Shown here in pieces: positions 27,559-35,084 of a stretch of DNA of 64,000 nucleotides. The stretch is from assembly GCA_000016765.1 (NCBI GenBank), contig CP000699.1, positions 2,604,001-2,668,000 on the forward strand, given 5' to 3'. Made by a program: the position numbers and the translations under genes. Source of the DNA: Rhizorhabdus wittichii RW1 (GTDB taxonomy: Bacteria > Pseudomonadota > Alphaproteobacteria > Sphingomonadales > Sphingomonadaceae). Within the stretch, counting starts at the first letter, position 1. Each line of letters begins with the position of its first letter. The notes beneath the pieces were generated by a model. It saw nothing but the letters and a program-made list of their open reading frames with translations, was not told the DNA's origin and ran no database searches.

Positions 27559-28301
27559 GCGACGACACCGACGACCGCCGCCTGCTGTCGCGGCGCGCGT
27601 TGATCGCGGGCGGACTGCTGACCGGCGCGGGGGTCGTCGCCAATGCCCGGCGGCCCGACATCCCCTTCCGCATGATCAAGGAAGCGAAGCTCAACCCGCT
27701 CTTCCCCTGGACGATCGGCGACTGGGAATATCAGACGAGCAGCGGCCTGGTGCTGCCGCCGCCCGACCAGATGAGCGACCGGCTCTACAACGCGATCATC
27801 ACCCGCTATTACGCGTCGCCCACCCAGCTCCCGGTCATGCTCCTGGTCGCCTATAACGGCATCCAGGACGGCATGCTGCAGGTCCACCGGCCAGAGGTCT
27901 GCTATCCGGCGGCGGGCTATGCGATCGAGCATGAGCGGCTGATCGCCCTCGACGCGGGCGGCGGGGTCGAGGTGCCCGGCCATTATCTCGCCGCGCGCAG
28001 CGTCAGCCGCCACGAGCAGCTCATCTACTGGACGCGGATCGGCAACGACTTCCCGACCCAGTGGTGGCAGCAGCACTGGGCGGTGGCGAAGGAGAATCTG
28101 AAGGGGCGGGTGCCCGACGGCATGCTGATCCGCTTCTCGACCGCGGCGCCCGACGACAAGACCGCGATCCTGACGCTCAAGCGCTTCCTGAAGCCCTTCT
28201 TCGCCTCGCTCTCCCCCACCGCGCGGCGGCTGGTGCTGGGCGAGGCCGGCGCGCCGGGGCTGAAGGACCAGATTCTTTCGAGCCAGCCGAAATCGCGCTG
28301 A
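27555..28301 (+). CDS. epsI: EpsI-family exosortase-associated protein
   Basis: 248 residues. The N-terminus has SRRALIAGGLLTGAGVVANA, a Tat-like or signal-anchor segment. The body carries EpsI hallmarks: LFPWTIGDWE, VMLLVAYNGIQDGMLQVHRPEVCYPAAGY with a conserved Cys, and RSVSRHEQLIYWTRIGND. EpsI is fused to, or next to, exosortases in many EPS loci and is needed for polysaccharide production; its chemistry is unresolved. Translationally coupled to the exosortase and convergent with the small gene at 28310. Confidence 0.9.
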   Translation: MSDDTDDRRLLSRRALIAGGLLTGAGVVANARRPDIPFRMIKEAKLNPLFPWTIGDWEYQTSSGLVLPPPDQMSDRLYNAIITRYYASPTQLPVMLLVAYNGIQDGMLQVHRPEVCYPAAGYAIEHERLIALDAGGGVEVPGHYLAARSVSRHEQLIYWTRIGNDFPTQWWQQHWAVAKENLKGRVPDGMLIRFSTAAPDDKTAILTLKRFLKPFFASLSPTARRLVLGEAGAPGLKDQILSSQPKSR

Positions 28302-28309
28302 CGCCTATC

Positions 28310-28579
28310 CTAACCGCGTGGCTTGTCGAGCGGGCGCAGCACGACGTGGACGAAGGCGAGCGTGCCGACGATCACCGCGACGGCGATGAGGTGATAGACC
28401 AGCCCGCCGCCCGCCACCGCCTTGTTGCCGAAATAATTGGCGACCGCGCAGCCCGCCGACGCCGCCAGATAGTGCAGCATCGAATCCCGGGGAGGCTCGT
28501 CTCCGGTCGATCGCTGCAGGAAAAGCACCACCAGGCCGGCGAAGATCGCGACGGTGACCCAATCGTAAACTGTTTCCAA
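28310..28579 (-). CDS. Small membrane protein, probable exosortase-system accessory
   Basis: 89 residues with a TTG start at 28579, supported by GGGAGGG eight bases upstream. The N-terminus METVYDWVTVAIFAGLVVLF forms one membrane helix; a second helix spans ~62-82 (VYHLIAVAVIVGTLAFVHVV), with an AGCAVANYFGNKAV loop between. This matches small proteins called XrtV sorting system accessory protein in sphingomonad annotations, as far as I recall. It ends 8 bp from the epsI stop, on the opposite strand. The exact role is unknown. Confidence 0.7.
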   Translation of the reverse strand: METVYDWVTVAIFAGLVVLFLQRSTGDEPPRDSMLHYLAASAGCAVANYFGNKAVAGGGLVYHLIAVAVIVGTLAFVHVVLRPLDKPRG

Positions 28580-28629
28580 CTATGCAGCCCTCCCGCGGTC
28601 CATGAGCCATACAGGCTTGTCGCCGGGGC

Positions 28630-28646
28630 TGGCAATCATGTAGCAC
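28630..28646 (+). promoter_or_regulatory. Sigma-54-like promoter for the PPIase lipoprotein gene
   Basis: TGGCAATCATGTAGCAC has the -24 GG and -12 GC with exactly ten bases between, and matches TGGCAC-N5-TTGCA at most conserved positions. Transcription would start near 28655, leaving a ~35-base leader before the start codon. Known PEP-CTERM/EPS loci use the sigma-54 activator PrsR, which makes the match meaningful. No activator gene is in the window. Confidence 0.5.
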
Positions 28647-28689
28647 AGGAACGACGATCGGTGTTCCACAGGCGTCGGGGGAATTGGAA

Positions 28690-29550
28690 GTGAAGGTAAA
28701 AGCTGCACTTTTGGGCGGCGCGATGGCCGCGGCCCTGCTGGTTTCCGGCTGCCACAAGGAGCCGAAGGGCCAGATATTGGCCATCGTCAACGGCGAGGAA
28801 ATCTCGCTGCAGGAGCTCAATGCCGAGCTGCAGGGCACGCGCATCCCGGATTCGGTCGACCGCGACAAGCTGCGCAAGCAGGTGCTGCAGCGGCTGATCG
28901 ACCGCAAGCTGATCGTCCAGAAGGCGCGCGAGCAGGGTCTCGACAAGACCCCCGAATATGTCACCCAGCAGCGCCGGCTCGAGGAGAATCTCCTCGTCAC
29001 GATGCTGGGCCAGAAGATCGCGTCGACGGTGCCGATGCCCGACGATCGCGACATCACCCAATATATCGCCGACAACCCGACCCAGTTCGCGAGCCGCCAG
29101 CGGCTGTTGCTCGACCAGATCCAGTTCGCGGCGCCGAAGGACCCCAAGCAGCTCCTGACGCTGCGTGACGCGCACACGCTGGAGGCGCTGGCGACCGGCA
29201 TCCAGAAGCTCGGCCTCGGCATGTCGCGCGGCAAGGGCGTGATCGATACCGGCCGGCTCGATCCGGCGCTGGTCAAGGTGATCAACCAGCTTCCGCCGGG
29301 CGAGCCCTTCGTGCTGCCGTCGAACGGCCAATATGTCGCGAGCGTCATCGTCGGCCGCGACGCGACCCCGACGCCGACGCCGATCGCGCGCCAGGCCGCC
29401 GCCGAGATGGTCCGCCGCAAGGAGCTGGTCGCCGAGAGCAAGGCGCAGGTCGCCCGCGCCCGTACGAGCGCCGAGATCCAGTATCAGCCCGGCTACGAAC
29501 CGGACAAGTCGGCGATCAAGGCCTCGCAGGCGAAGAAGGCTGCTAAATAG
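28690..29550 (+). CDS. EpsD/SurA-like peptidyl-prolyl isomerase lipoprotein
   Basis: 286 residues from GTG 28690, favoured because GGGGGA lies seven bases upstream (a TTG at 28684 is too close). Lipobox LVSGC puts the lipidated Cys at 21. Then comes a SurA_N/EpsD-like chaperone domain (AIVNGEEISLQELNAELQGT, VLQRLIDRKLIVQKAREQGL) and a PpiC-like region (~110-225). EpsD-family proteins are encoded in EPS/exosortase loci and probably help fold the export machinery. The stop codon lies in the loop of its own terminator. Confidence 0.87.
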   Translation: MKVKAALLGGAMAAALLVSGCHKEPKGQILAIVNGEEISLQELNAELQGTRIPDSVDRDKLRKQVLQRLIDRKLIVQKAREQGLDKTPEYVTQQRRLEENLLVTMLGQKIASTVPMPDDRDITQYIADNPTQFASRQRLLLDQIQFAAPKDPKQLLTLRDAHTLEALATGIQKLGLGMSRGKGVIDTGRLDPALVKVINQLPPGEPFVLPSNGQYVASVIVGRDATPTPTPIARQAAAEMVRRKELVAESKAQVARARTSAEIQYQPGYEPDKSAIKASQAKKAAK

Positions 29551-29564
29551 CAGCCTTCTTCGCC
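29529..29564 (+). terminator. Intrinsic terminator overlapping the PPIase stop codon
   Basis: Perfect 17-bp stem (29529-29545 / 29548-29564) with the TAA stop in the loop region, followed by TTTATTTG. The T-tract merges into the palindromic element that starts at 29569. Confidence 0.9.
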
Positions 29565-29568
29565 TTTA

Positions 29569-29797
29569 TTTGTTGGCCTCAGGCGCCGGCGTGCGCATCC
29601 GCGCACTTGGCTATCCTCGCATAAGCTCGGGCGCGCGGTCGCGCTTGCGGAGCCCTGTCGGGCTCCGACGCAGACCTCATGCGGCAGAACGGGACGCGCC
29701 AGCGTCCCGCAAGGCCGAACGGCCGCCCGAGCTTATGCGAGGATAGCCAAGCGAGGCGGATGCCTCGCGCCCGGCGCTTGAGGGCCAAACAAAAAAA
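29569..29797. repeat. Long palindromic element, copy 1 (~229 bp)
   Basis: Ends are inverted: TTTGTTGGCCTCAGGCGCCG on the left and CCGGCGCTTGAGGGCCAAAC, then AAA, on the right. Inside is a second near-perfect ~24-bp inverted pair (left from TTGGCTATCCTCGCATAAGC, 29608 on; right ending at GCTTATGCGAGGATAGCCAA, 29750) and short hairpins (GGAGCCC-TGTC-GGGCTCC; GGGACGCGCCAGCGTCCC). Copy 2 is at 55024-55237. It fills the space between convergent genes and its ends contribute T-runs to both. No gene is supported inside. Confidence 0.9.
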
Positions 29798-29805
29798 CAA
29801 CTCCG

Positions 29806-31272
29806 TCAATACACATCCCGATCCCAGACCAGCCGCCACACCGTCTCCAGGATGATCCTGAGGTCGAGCATCAGCGACCAGTTCTCGATATAGTACATGT
29901 CATATTCGACGCGCCGCTTGGCGCGCTCGACCGTCGCGATCTCGCCGCGCAGGCCGCGCACCTGCGCCAGGCCGGTGATGCCGGGCTTGACCCGGTGCCG
30001 CGCCACATAGCCGCGCACCGCCTCGAAATAATAATCGTCGCCGACCTTCATCCGCGTCGCGTGCGCGCGCGGGCCGACGATCGACATCTCGCCGGTCACG
30101 ACGTTGAACAGCTGGGGCAGCTCGTCGATCGACAAGCGGCGGATGATGCGGCCGACCGGCGTCACCCGGCTGTCGCCGCGCACCGTCCGCTCGGCGCCGC
30201 TCTCGTCCTGCCGGTCGACATGCATCGAGCGGAATTTGAGCACGTTGATCTTGACGTTGTTGAAGCCGAACCGCTCCTGCCGGAACAGCACCGGCCCCCG
30301 GCTGGTGAGCTTGATCGCGATCGCGGTTAGCAGCATCAGCGGCGAGAACAGGATCAGGCCGACGATCGCCACCGCCCGGTCCTCCATCGCCTTGAGGATG
30401 CGGTTGAAGTCGCGCATCGGCCGCTGCCACAACGCGAACAGCGGCAGCGATCCGATGAAGCGCATCGAATATTGCTGCGACAGGTCGAGCGCCTCGCGCG
30501 GCATCAGGCAGATGTCGACCGACACGCGCTGCAGCGCCTCGGTGATCTGGTCGAGCCGGGCCTGGCTGATCATCGGCAGCGCGATGATCACCATGTCGAC
30601 GTCGCCCTGGGCGATGCGATAGACCAGCGCGTCGAGCGATCCGATGAAGGGCACCGGCCAGGGTCCGTCGCGTTCGATCCGCGTGGTCCGGTCGTCGGCG
30701 ATGCCGAGGACCGTGACATAGGGCAATCGTTCGAGGTCGAGCAGCCGCAACACCCGTTCCGAGCTGGCGAGGTCGGCGCCGTAGATGACGATGCGCTGGC
30801 CGATATGGCCCGCCTGCACCAGATACCAGACCAGCTTGCGGACCACGAAGCGGCTGACGAACAGCAGCGCGGCGGTGAGCCCGAGATAGCAGAGCGCGAG
30901 GCCGGAGGAGAAGGGCTTGGCCTGGCCGAGCTGCCAGATCGTCGCGAACACCAGCAGCGCGGCGAGGAGGAATTCGAACGCCACCGCCTGGTCGCTGTCG
31001 CCGCCCCGTCCCATCGGATGCGCATAGCTGTTCCGCGACAGGCGGATCAGGAAGAAGTTGACCCCGACCAGCACCGCCACGTTGACATGCTGCTCGATGA
31101 AGTAGCGCGGGCCGAGGATCAGCTCATAGGCGAGCGGCGCCAGCAACGAGCCGAGCAGCAGGCACAGCAAGTCGACCCCCAGGATGATCGTCGCGATCAC
31201 ATTGGAGGTGAAGCGATATTTGCGCGACCGGAGTTCCGTCGGCGGCGCCTGCCCCTCGCTCACGTTCAGCAT
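29806..31272 (-). CDS. Polyprenyl-phosphate glycosyl-1-phosphate transferase (EPS initiating enzyme)
   Basis: 488 residues from ATG 31272 (MLNVSEGQAPPTELR). Four N-terminal membrane helices are followed by a CoA_binding_3 / Rossmann-like domain (RIVIYGADLASSERVLRLLD, ~155-280) and a C-terminal bacterial sugar transferase domain with GPVLFRQERFGFN, LKFRSMHVD, RRLSIDELPQLFNVVTGEMS and KPGITGLAQVRG. It loads the first sugar phosphate onto undecaprenyl phosphate (WbaP/ExoY-like reaction). Its start overlaps the TPR gene stop by 7 bp, so the two are coupled. The sugar specificity cannot be read from sequence. Confidence 0.93.
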   Translation of the reverse strand: MLNVSEGQAPPTELRSRKYRFTSNVIATIILGVDLLCLLLGSLLAPLAYELILGPRYFIEQHVNVAVLVGVNFFLIRLSRNSYAHPMGRGGDSDQAVAFEFLLAALLVFATIWQLGQAKPFSSGLALCYLGLTAALLFVSRFVVRKLVWYLVQAGHIGQRIVIYGADLASSERVLRLLDLERLPYVTVLGIADDRTTRIERDGPWPVPFIGSLDALVYRIAQGDVDMVIIALPMISQARLDQITEALQRVSVDICLMPREALDLSQQYSMRFIGSLPLFALWQRPMRDFNRILKAMEDRAVAIVGLILFSPLMLLTAIAIKLTSRGPVLFRQERFGFNNVKINVLKFRSMHVDRQDESGAERTVRGDSRVTPVGRIIRRLSIDELPQLFNVVTGEMSIVGPRAHATRMKVGDDYYFEAVRGYVARHRVKPGITGLAQVRGLRGEIATVERAKRRVEYDMYYIENWSLMLDLRIILETVWRLVWDRDVY

Positions 31273-32867
31273 GCCGCGCCCGTCCTGCCACAAGTCGAGG
31301 GGGCTTGCCCAGCGGCACGCGCGGCGCGCCGGTTTTCGAGCGTCCGGCGCAGCTTCAGCCCGCCCGGCACCTGCTCGAGCCCCTCCATCACCTCCGCGAC
31401 GCAGGCGGCGTCGCCGCGCGACAGGCACAGCTCCCCGCGAATCCGCCAGCCGTCACGCGACCGGGGATTCTCGCGGGTGAAGCGGCGGGCGATGTCGAGC
31501 GCCATCGGCCCGCGCCGGGTCCGCAGCAGATGATCGACATAGGCCTGGAGCATGTCGCCGTCGTCGGACAGCTCCTTCATCGCATTGGCATAGGCGCCGT
31601 CGGCGAGCACCGTCTCGCCGCGGCGGACATAGATGTCGGCCAGCGCGACGCGGCCTTCCGCCATGCGTGGATTGTCGCTGGTCAGGAGCTGGGCGTCGCG
31701 CAGCGCGCCGGCGAGGTCGCCCGCCGCCGTCGCCACCCGCACCCGCATCAGCAGCGCGCGGGGATTGCTCTTGTCGAAGCGCAGCACGCGGTCGACCAGC
31801 GCCAGCGCCGCCGGCCCCCGGCCCAACCCCGACAGCGCGCCGGCATAGAGGACGTCGGCCTCGACCCCGGCGGCGGTGACGTCCTTGCCGTCGACGAAGG
31901 GGCGCAGCACCGCCTCCGCCTCGGCAAAGCGCCGCTGGTCGAGCAGCAGGTGGCCGAGCGCGATCTTCATCGCCCTGTCGCCGGTCCGGTCGACGAAGCG
32001 CCGGACCCCTTCGATGTCGATCCGGTCGCTGCCGACCTCGTTCCACAGGTCGACGATCCGCTGCTGGATCGCGGCGTCGCCGCGATGGCGCCGCAGCAGC
32101 CGCGCGAGCAGTTCGAGCGCGCGGCCGGGCCGGCCATGCTCGTAGAGCATCCGGGCATATTCGAAGCGCAGGTCGGCATTGTCCGGCTGCAGCGCGAACA
32201 GCCGGGCGAAGGTCCGCGCCACGTGGGGGAAGTCGTCCTGGGTGCCGTAGAGATCGAGCAGGGTCATCAGCTTGGCGGCCGATTCGCCGTCGGCCGCGAT
32301 CGCCTTTTCGAGTTCGGCGATCGCCCCGTCGCGGTCGCCGTCCAGGGTGAGGACGCGGGCGCGCAGGATCTTGCCGCCCTCATTGGCCGGATCGATCGCT
32401 AGCATCCGGTCGGCGGTCGCGCGGGCGGCGGGCAGGTCGTGCCGCGCCGCCGCGACCGATCCCTTGACCAGCAGCATGCGCAGCGAGCGCGGCTGCTTCT
32501 CCAGCATCTGGTCGGCCAGCCGCTCGGCATCGTCATAGGAGCCGCCCGAATAGGACAGCTCGGCCATCGCCTGGATCGCCTCGGCATCGTTCGGGTCGAG
32601 CTCGACCAGCCGGGCATAGGCCTCATAGGCTTCGAGCAGCCGTCCGCTCGCCAGCTCGACCCGCGCCAGCCGCGCCCAATATTCGGGGATGTCGTCCTGC
32701 GCGGCCAGCGCGCGCTTGATCTCGATCCGCGCGGAGGTGAAATCGCGCCGGGCATAATAGACGTCGTAGCGCGCCGCCGCCTTCGACGCCTTCTCCTCGG
32801 CCGAGCCGCAGGCGACCAGCATCAGCAGCGCCGCCGCCGCGATGAAGCGTGCCAAGCCCGAAGCCAT
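31266..32867 (-). CDS. TPR-repeat lipoprotein of the EPS/exosortase locus (PrsT-like)
   Basis: 533 residues from ATG 32867. Signal peptide with lipobox LVAC (Cys ~20), then about a dozen tetratricopeptide repeats (for example YWARLARVELASGRLLEAYE, AELSYSGGSYDDAERLADQM). It resembles the TPR protein PrsT of PEP-CTERM/EPS loci but is much shorter than typical PrsT (~900 residues). It probably scaffolds the secretion apparatus at the inner leaflet of the outer membrane. Coupled to the sugar transferase. Confidence 0.85.
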   Translation of the reverse strand: MASGLARFIAAAALLMLVACGSAEEKASKAAARYDVYYARRDFTSARIEIKRALAAQDDIPEYWARLARVELASGRLLEAYEAYARLVELDPNDAEAIQAMAELSYSGGSYDDAERLADQMLEKQPRSLRMLLVKGSVAAARHDLPAARATADRMLAIDPANEGGKILRARVLTLDGDRDGAIAELEKAIAADGESAAKLMTLLDLYGTQDDFPHVARTFARLFALQPDNADLRFEYARMLYEHGRPGRALELLARLLRRHRGDAAIQQRIVDLWNEVGSDRIDIEGVRRFVDRTGDRAMKIALGHLLLDQRRFAEAEAVLRPFVDGKDVTAAGVEADVLYAGALSGLGRGPAALALVDRVLRFDKSNPRALLMRVRVATAAGDLAGALRDAQLLTSDNPRMAEGRVALADIYVRRGETVLADGAYANAMKELSDDGDMLQAYVDHLLRTRRGPMALDIARRFTRENPRSRDGWRIRGELCLSRGDAACVAEVMEGLEQVPGGLKLRRTLENRRAARAAGQAPSTCGRTGAAC

Positions 32868-32951
32868 CTCTTGCCAGCCGTCCCTTTCCGCCCGATGACG
32901 GGCAGCCAGAACCCATCGGGGTCGCACGATCAATAGGGCAAAGTGTAAAAC

Positions 32952-33941
32952 ATGGCCTTTCCTGATGTCGTCGTGCCCGATATCGCCGTGGTCGTGATCG
33001 GTCGTAACGAAGGCGAGCGGCTCGACCATTGCCTGCGGTCGGTCGCGGGCCTGCGCACCGTCTATGTCGATTCGGGGTCGAGCGACGGCAGCGCCGATCG
33101 CGCGCGGGCGGCGGGGGCCGAGGTGATCGAGCTCGACGCGGCCGGCGGCTTCTCGGCGGCGCGCGGACGCAATGCCGGGATCGAGCGGCTGCTCGCCGAT
33201 CCGGCGGTCGTCCATGTCCAGTTCCTCGACGGCGACACCCGGCTCGATCCCGGCTGGCTGGCGGCCGGCAAGGCCGCGCTCGACGCCGATCCGGCGCTCG
33301 GCGCGGTGTTCGGGCGGCTGCGCGAGCAGGATGTCGGGCGATCGATCTACCGCTGGCTGTGCGACCTCGAATGGGCCGTCCCGCCTGGCCCGGCCGAGGC
33401 GTTCGGCGGCAATGTGCTGGCGCGCGCGGCGGCGCTGCGCGACGCCGGCCGCTACCGGGCGGAGATGATCGCGGGCGAGGACCCCGATTATGCGCTGCGC
33501 ATGCGCGGGCGCGGCTGGGGCCTGCTGTCGCTCGCCGCGCCGATGGGCATCCACGATTCGGGGATCGACCACTTCGGCCCCTGGTGGCGGCGGACGATCC
33601 GCGCGGGCCGGGGCTTCGCCGCGCTGGCGGCGCTGCATCCGGACGCGCCCGGCTATGCGCGCGGCCGCGCCCGCATCCTGTTCTGGGCGGGCGTGGTTCC
33701 CCTGATCGCGATCGCCGGGCTGGCGCTGGGAATCGCCGCCGATCGCCGCTGGCTGCTGCTGGCGCTCGCGGCGCTGCTGCTCGTCGCGGCGCAGACCGTC
33801 CGCGTCACCGCGCGCGAAAGCCGCCGCCACGGGCCGCTGCGCGCCTTCGCGCTGTCGCTGTTTCTGGCGATCGGCAAATATGCCGAGATGATCGGGCTGC
33901 TGCGTTACCACCGCGACGGGCGGCGCGGGCGGACGCCATGA
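32952..33941 (+). CDS. Family 2 glycosyltransferase
   Basis: 329 residues. GT-A fold: IAVVVIGRNEGERLDHCLRS, the VYVDSGSSDGSADRA nucleotide-binding segment, FLDGDTRLDPGWL (DxD-like) and GGNVLARAAALRDAGRY / GEDPDYALRMRGRG (acceptor/base Asp). Two C-terminal membrane helices (~245-285) anchor it to the inner membrane. It probably adds a sugar to the lipid-linked EPS unit. Divergent from the TPR gene and translationally coupled (ATGA) to the next glycosyltransferase. Confidence 0.9.
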   Translation: MAFPDVVVPDIAVVVIGRNEGERLDHCLRSVAGLRTVYVDSGSSDGSADRARAAGAEVIELDAAGGFSAARGRNAGIERLLADPAVVHVQFLDGDTRLDPGWLAAGKAALDADPALGAVFGRLREQDVGRSIYRWLCDLEWAVPPGPAEAFGGNVLARAAALRDAGRYRAEMIAGEDPDYALRMRGRGWGLLSLAAPMGIHDSGIDHFGPWWRRTIRAGRGFAALAALHPDAPGYARGRARILFWAGVVPLIAIAGLALGIAADRRWLLLALAALLLVAAQTVRVTARESRRHGPLRAFALSLFLAIGKYAEMIGLLRYHRDGRRGRTP

Positions 33942-35080
33942 CCGACCTGATCGCCTGGCTGATCGTCGCGCTGCCGGCGGTCGCGACGCTGGTGCTGGCG
34001 ATCGAGCTGGCGGCGGCGCAGGCATCGCTCCGCCCGCCGCTCGCGCCGCGCGGCGATCCGCGCATCGCGATCGTCATCCCCGCGCATGACGAGGCGGCCG
34101 GAATCGCCGCCGCCGTCACCGCCGCGCGCGCCGCAGCGCCGCCCGGCGCCCGGCTGCTCGTCGTCGCCGACAATTGCGCCGACGACACCGCCACCCGCGC
34201 CCGCGCCGCCGGGGCGGAGGCGATCGAACGCGACGACCCCGACCGGCGCGGCAAGGGCTTCGCGCTCGCCTTCGCCCGCGACCATCTCGCCGCCGCCCCG
34301 CCCGATGTCGTCGTCGTCGTCGACGCCGACTGCACGGTGGCGGACGACGGCATCGCCCGGCTGGCCGCCGCCGTCCAGGCGCAAGGCCGGCCGGTCCAGT
34401 CGACCTATCTGATGCGGCCCGCTCCCGATCGGGGAACGCTGGTCGCGCTGTCGGGCTTCGCCTTCCTCGTCCGCAACCTCGTCCGGCAGCGGGGCCTCGC
34501 CCGGCTCGGCGCGCCAGCGCTGCTGACCGGATCGGGCATGGCCTTTCCCTGGGCGGCCTTCGCCGCCGCCCCGCTCGCCACCGACGACCTCGCCGAGGAC
34601 CTGGCGATCGGCATCGCCCTGACGCGGCAGGGCTTCCCTCCCGCCTTCCTGCCGCAGGTCGCGACCTGGTCGGACCCGGCGCGGCGCGACGCCACCCGCG
34701 CCCAGCGGACGCGCTGGGAGCAGGGCTTCCTCCGCGCCGCCCGCGCCGCCGCCCTGCCGCTGATCGCCGCCGGGCGCTGGCCGCTCGCGTGGCTCGGCCT
34801 CCACCTGCTGGTGCCGCCGCTGGCGCTGCTCGTGGCAGCCGACGGCGCGGTGCTGGCGTTGCTCGCCCTGCTGGGATCGTCCGCGCCCTTCGCGCTGCTG
34901 GCGACGTTGCTCGGCGCGACGGGCGCGCTGCTGCTGCTCTGCTGGTGGCGGTTCGGGCGCGACCAGCTATCGGCGGGACGGCTGCTGCTGATCCCCCTCT
35001 ATGTGGTGTGGAAGCTGCCGCTCTACGCCGCCGCCGCGCTGCGACCCGAGCGGCGCTGGATCAGGACCGACCGCGACTGA
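33938..35080 (+). CDS. Family 2 glycosyltransferase, membrane-anchored
   Basis: 380 residues from ATG 33938. One N-terminal helix (LIAWLIVALPAVATLVLAIE), a GT-A domain (AIVIPAHDEAAGIAAAV, VVADNCADDTATRARAAGAE, VVVVDADCTVADDGI with DxD, LATDDLAEDLAIGI, and QRTRWEQGF = QxxRW motif), then three or four C-terminal helices. The QxxRW motif indicates a processive or polymerising type GT2, or a close relative. Operon with the preceding gene. Confidence 0.9.
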   Translation: MTDLIAWLIVALPAVATLVLAIELAAAQASLRPPLAPRGDPRIAIVIPAHDEAAGIAAAVTAARAAAPPGARLLVVADNCADDTATRARAAGAEAIERDDPDRRGKGFALAFARDHLAAAPPDVVVVVDADCTVADDGIARLAAAVQAQGRPVQSTYLMRPAPDRGTLVALSGFAFLVRNLVRQRGLARLGAPALLTGSGMAFPWAAFAAAPLATDDLAEDLAIGIALTRQGFPPAFLPQVATWSDPARRDATRAQRTRWEQGFLRAARAAALPLIAAGRWPLAWLGLHLLVPPLALLVAADGAVLALLALLGSSAPFALLATLLGATGALLLLCWWRFGRDQLSAGRLLLIPLYVVWKLPLYAAAALRPERRWIRTDRD

Positions 35081-35084
35081 CCGG

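Noticed and set aside
29579-29839. Minus-strand frame with AWLSSHKLGRPFGLAG-like sequence, and a similar plus-strand frame at 54961-55227
   Set aside because: Both are translations of the palindromic element, so similarity reflects the repeat and not a protein.
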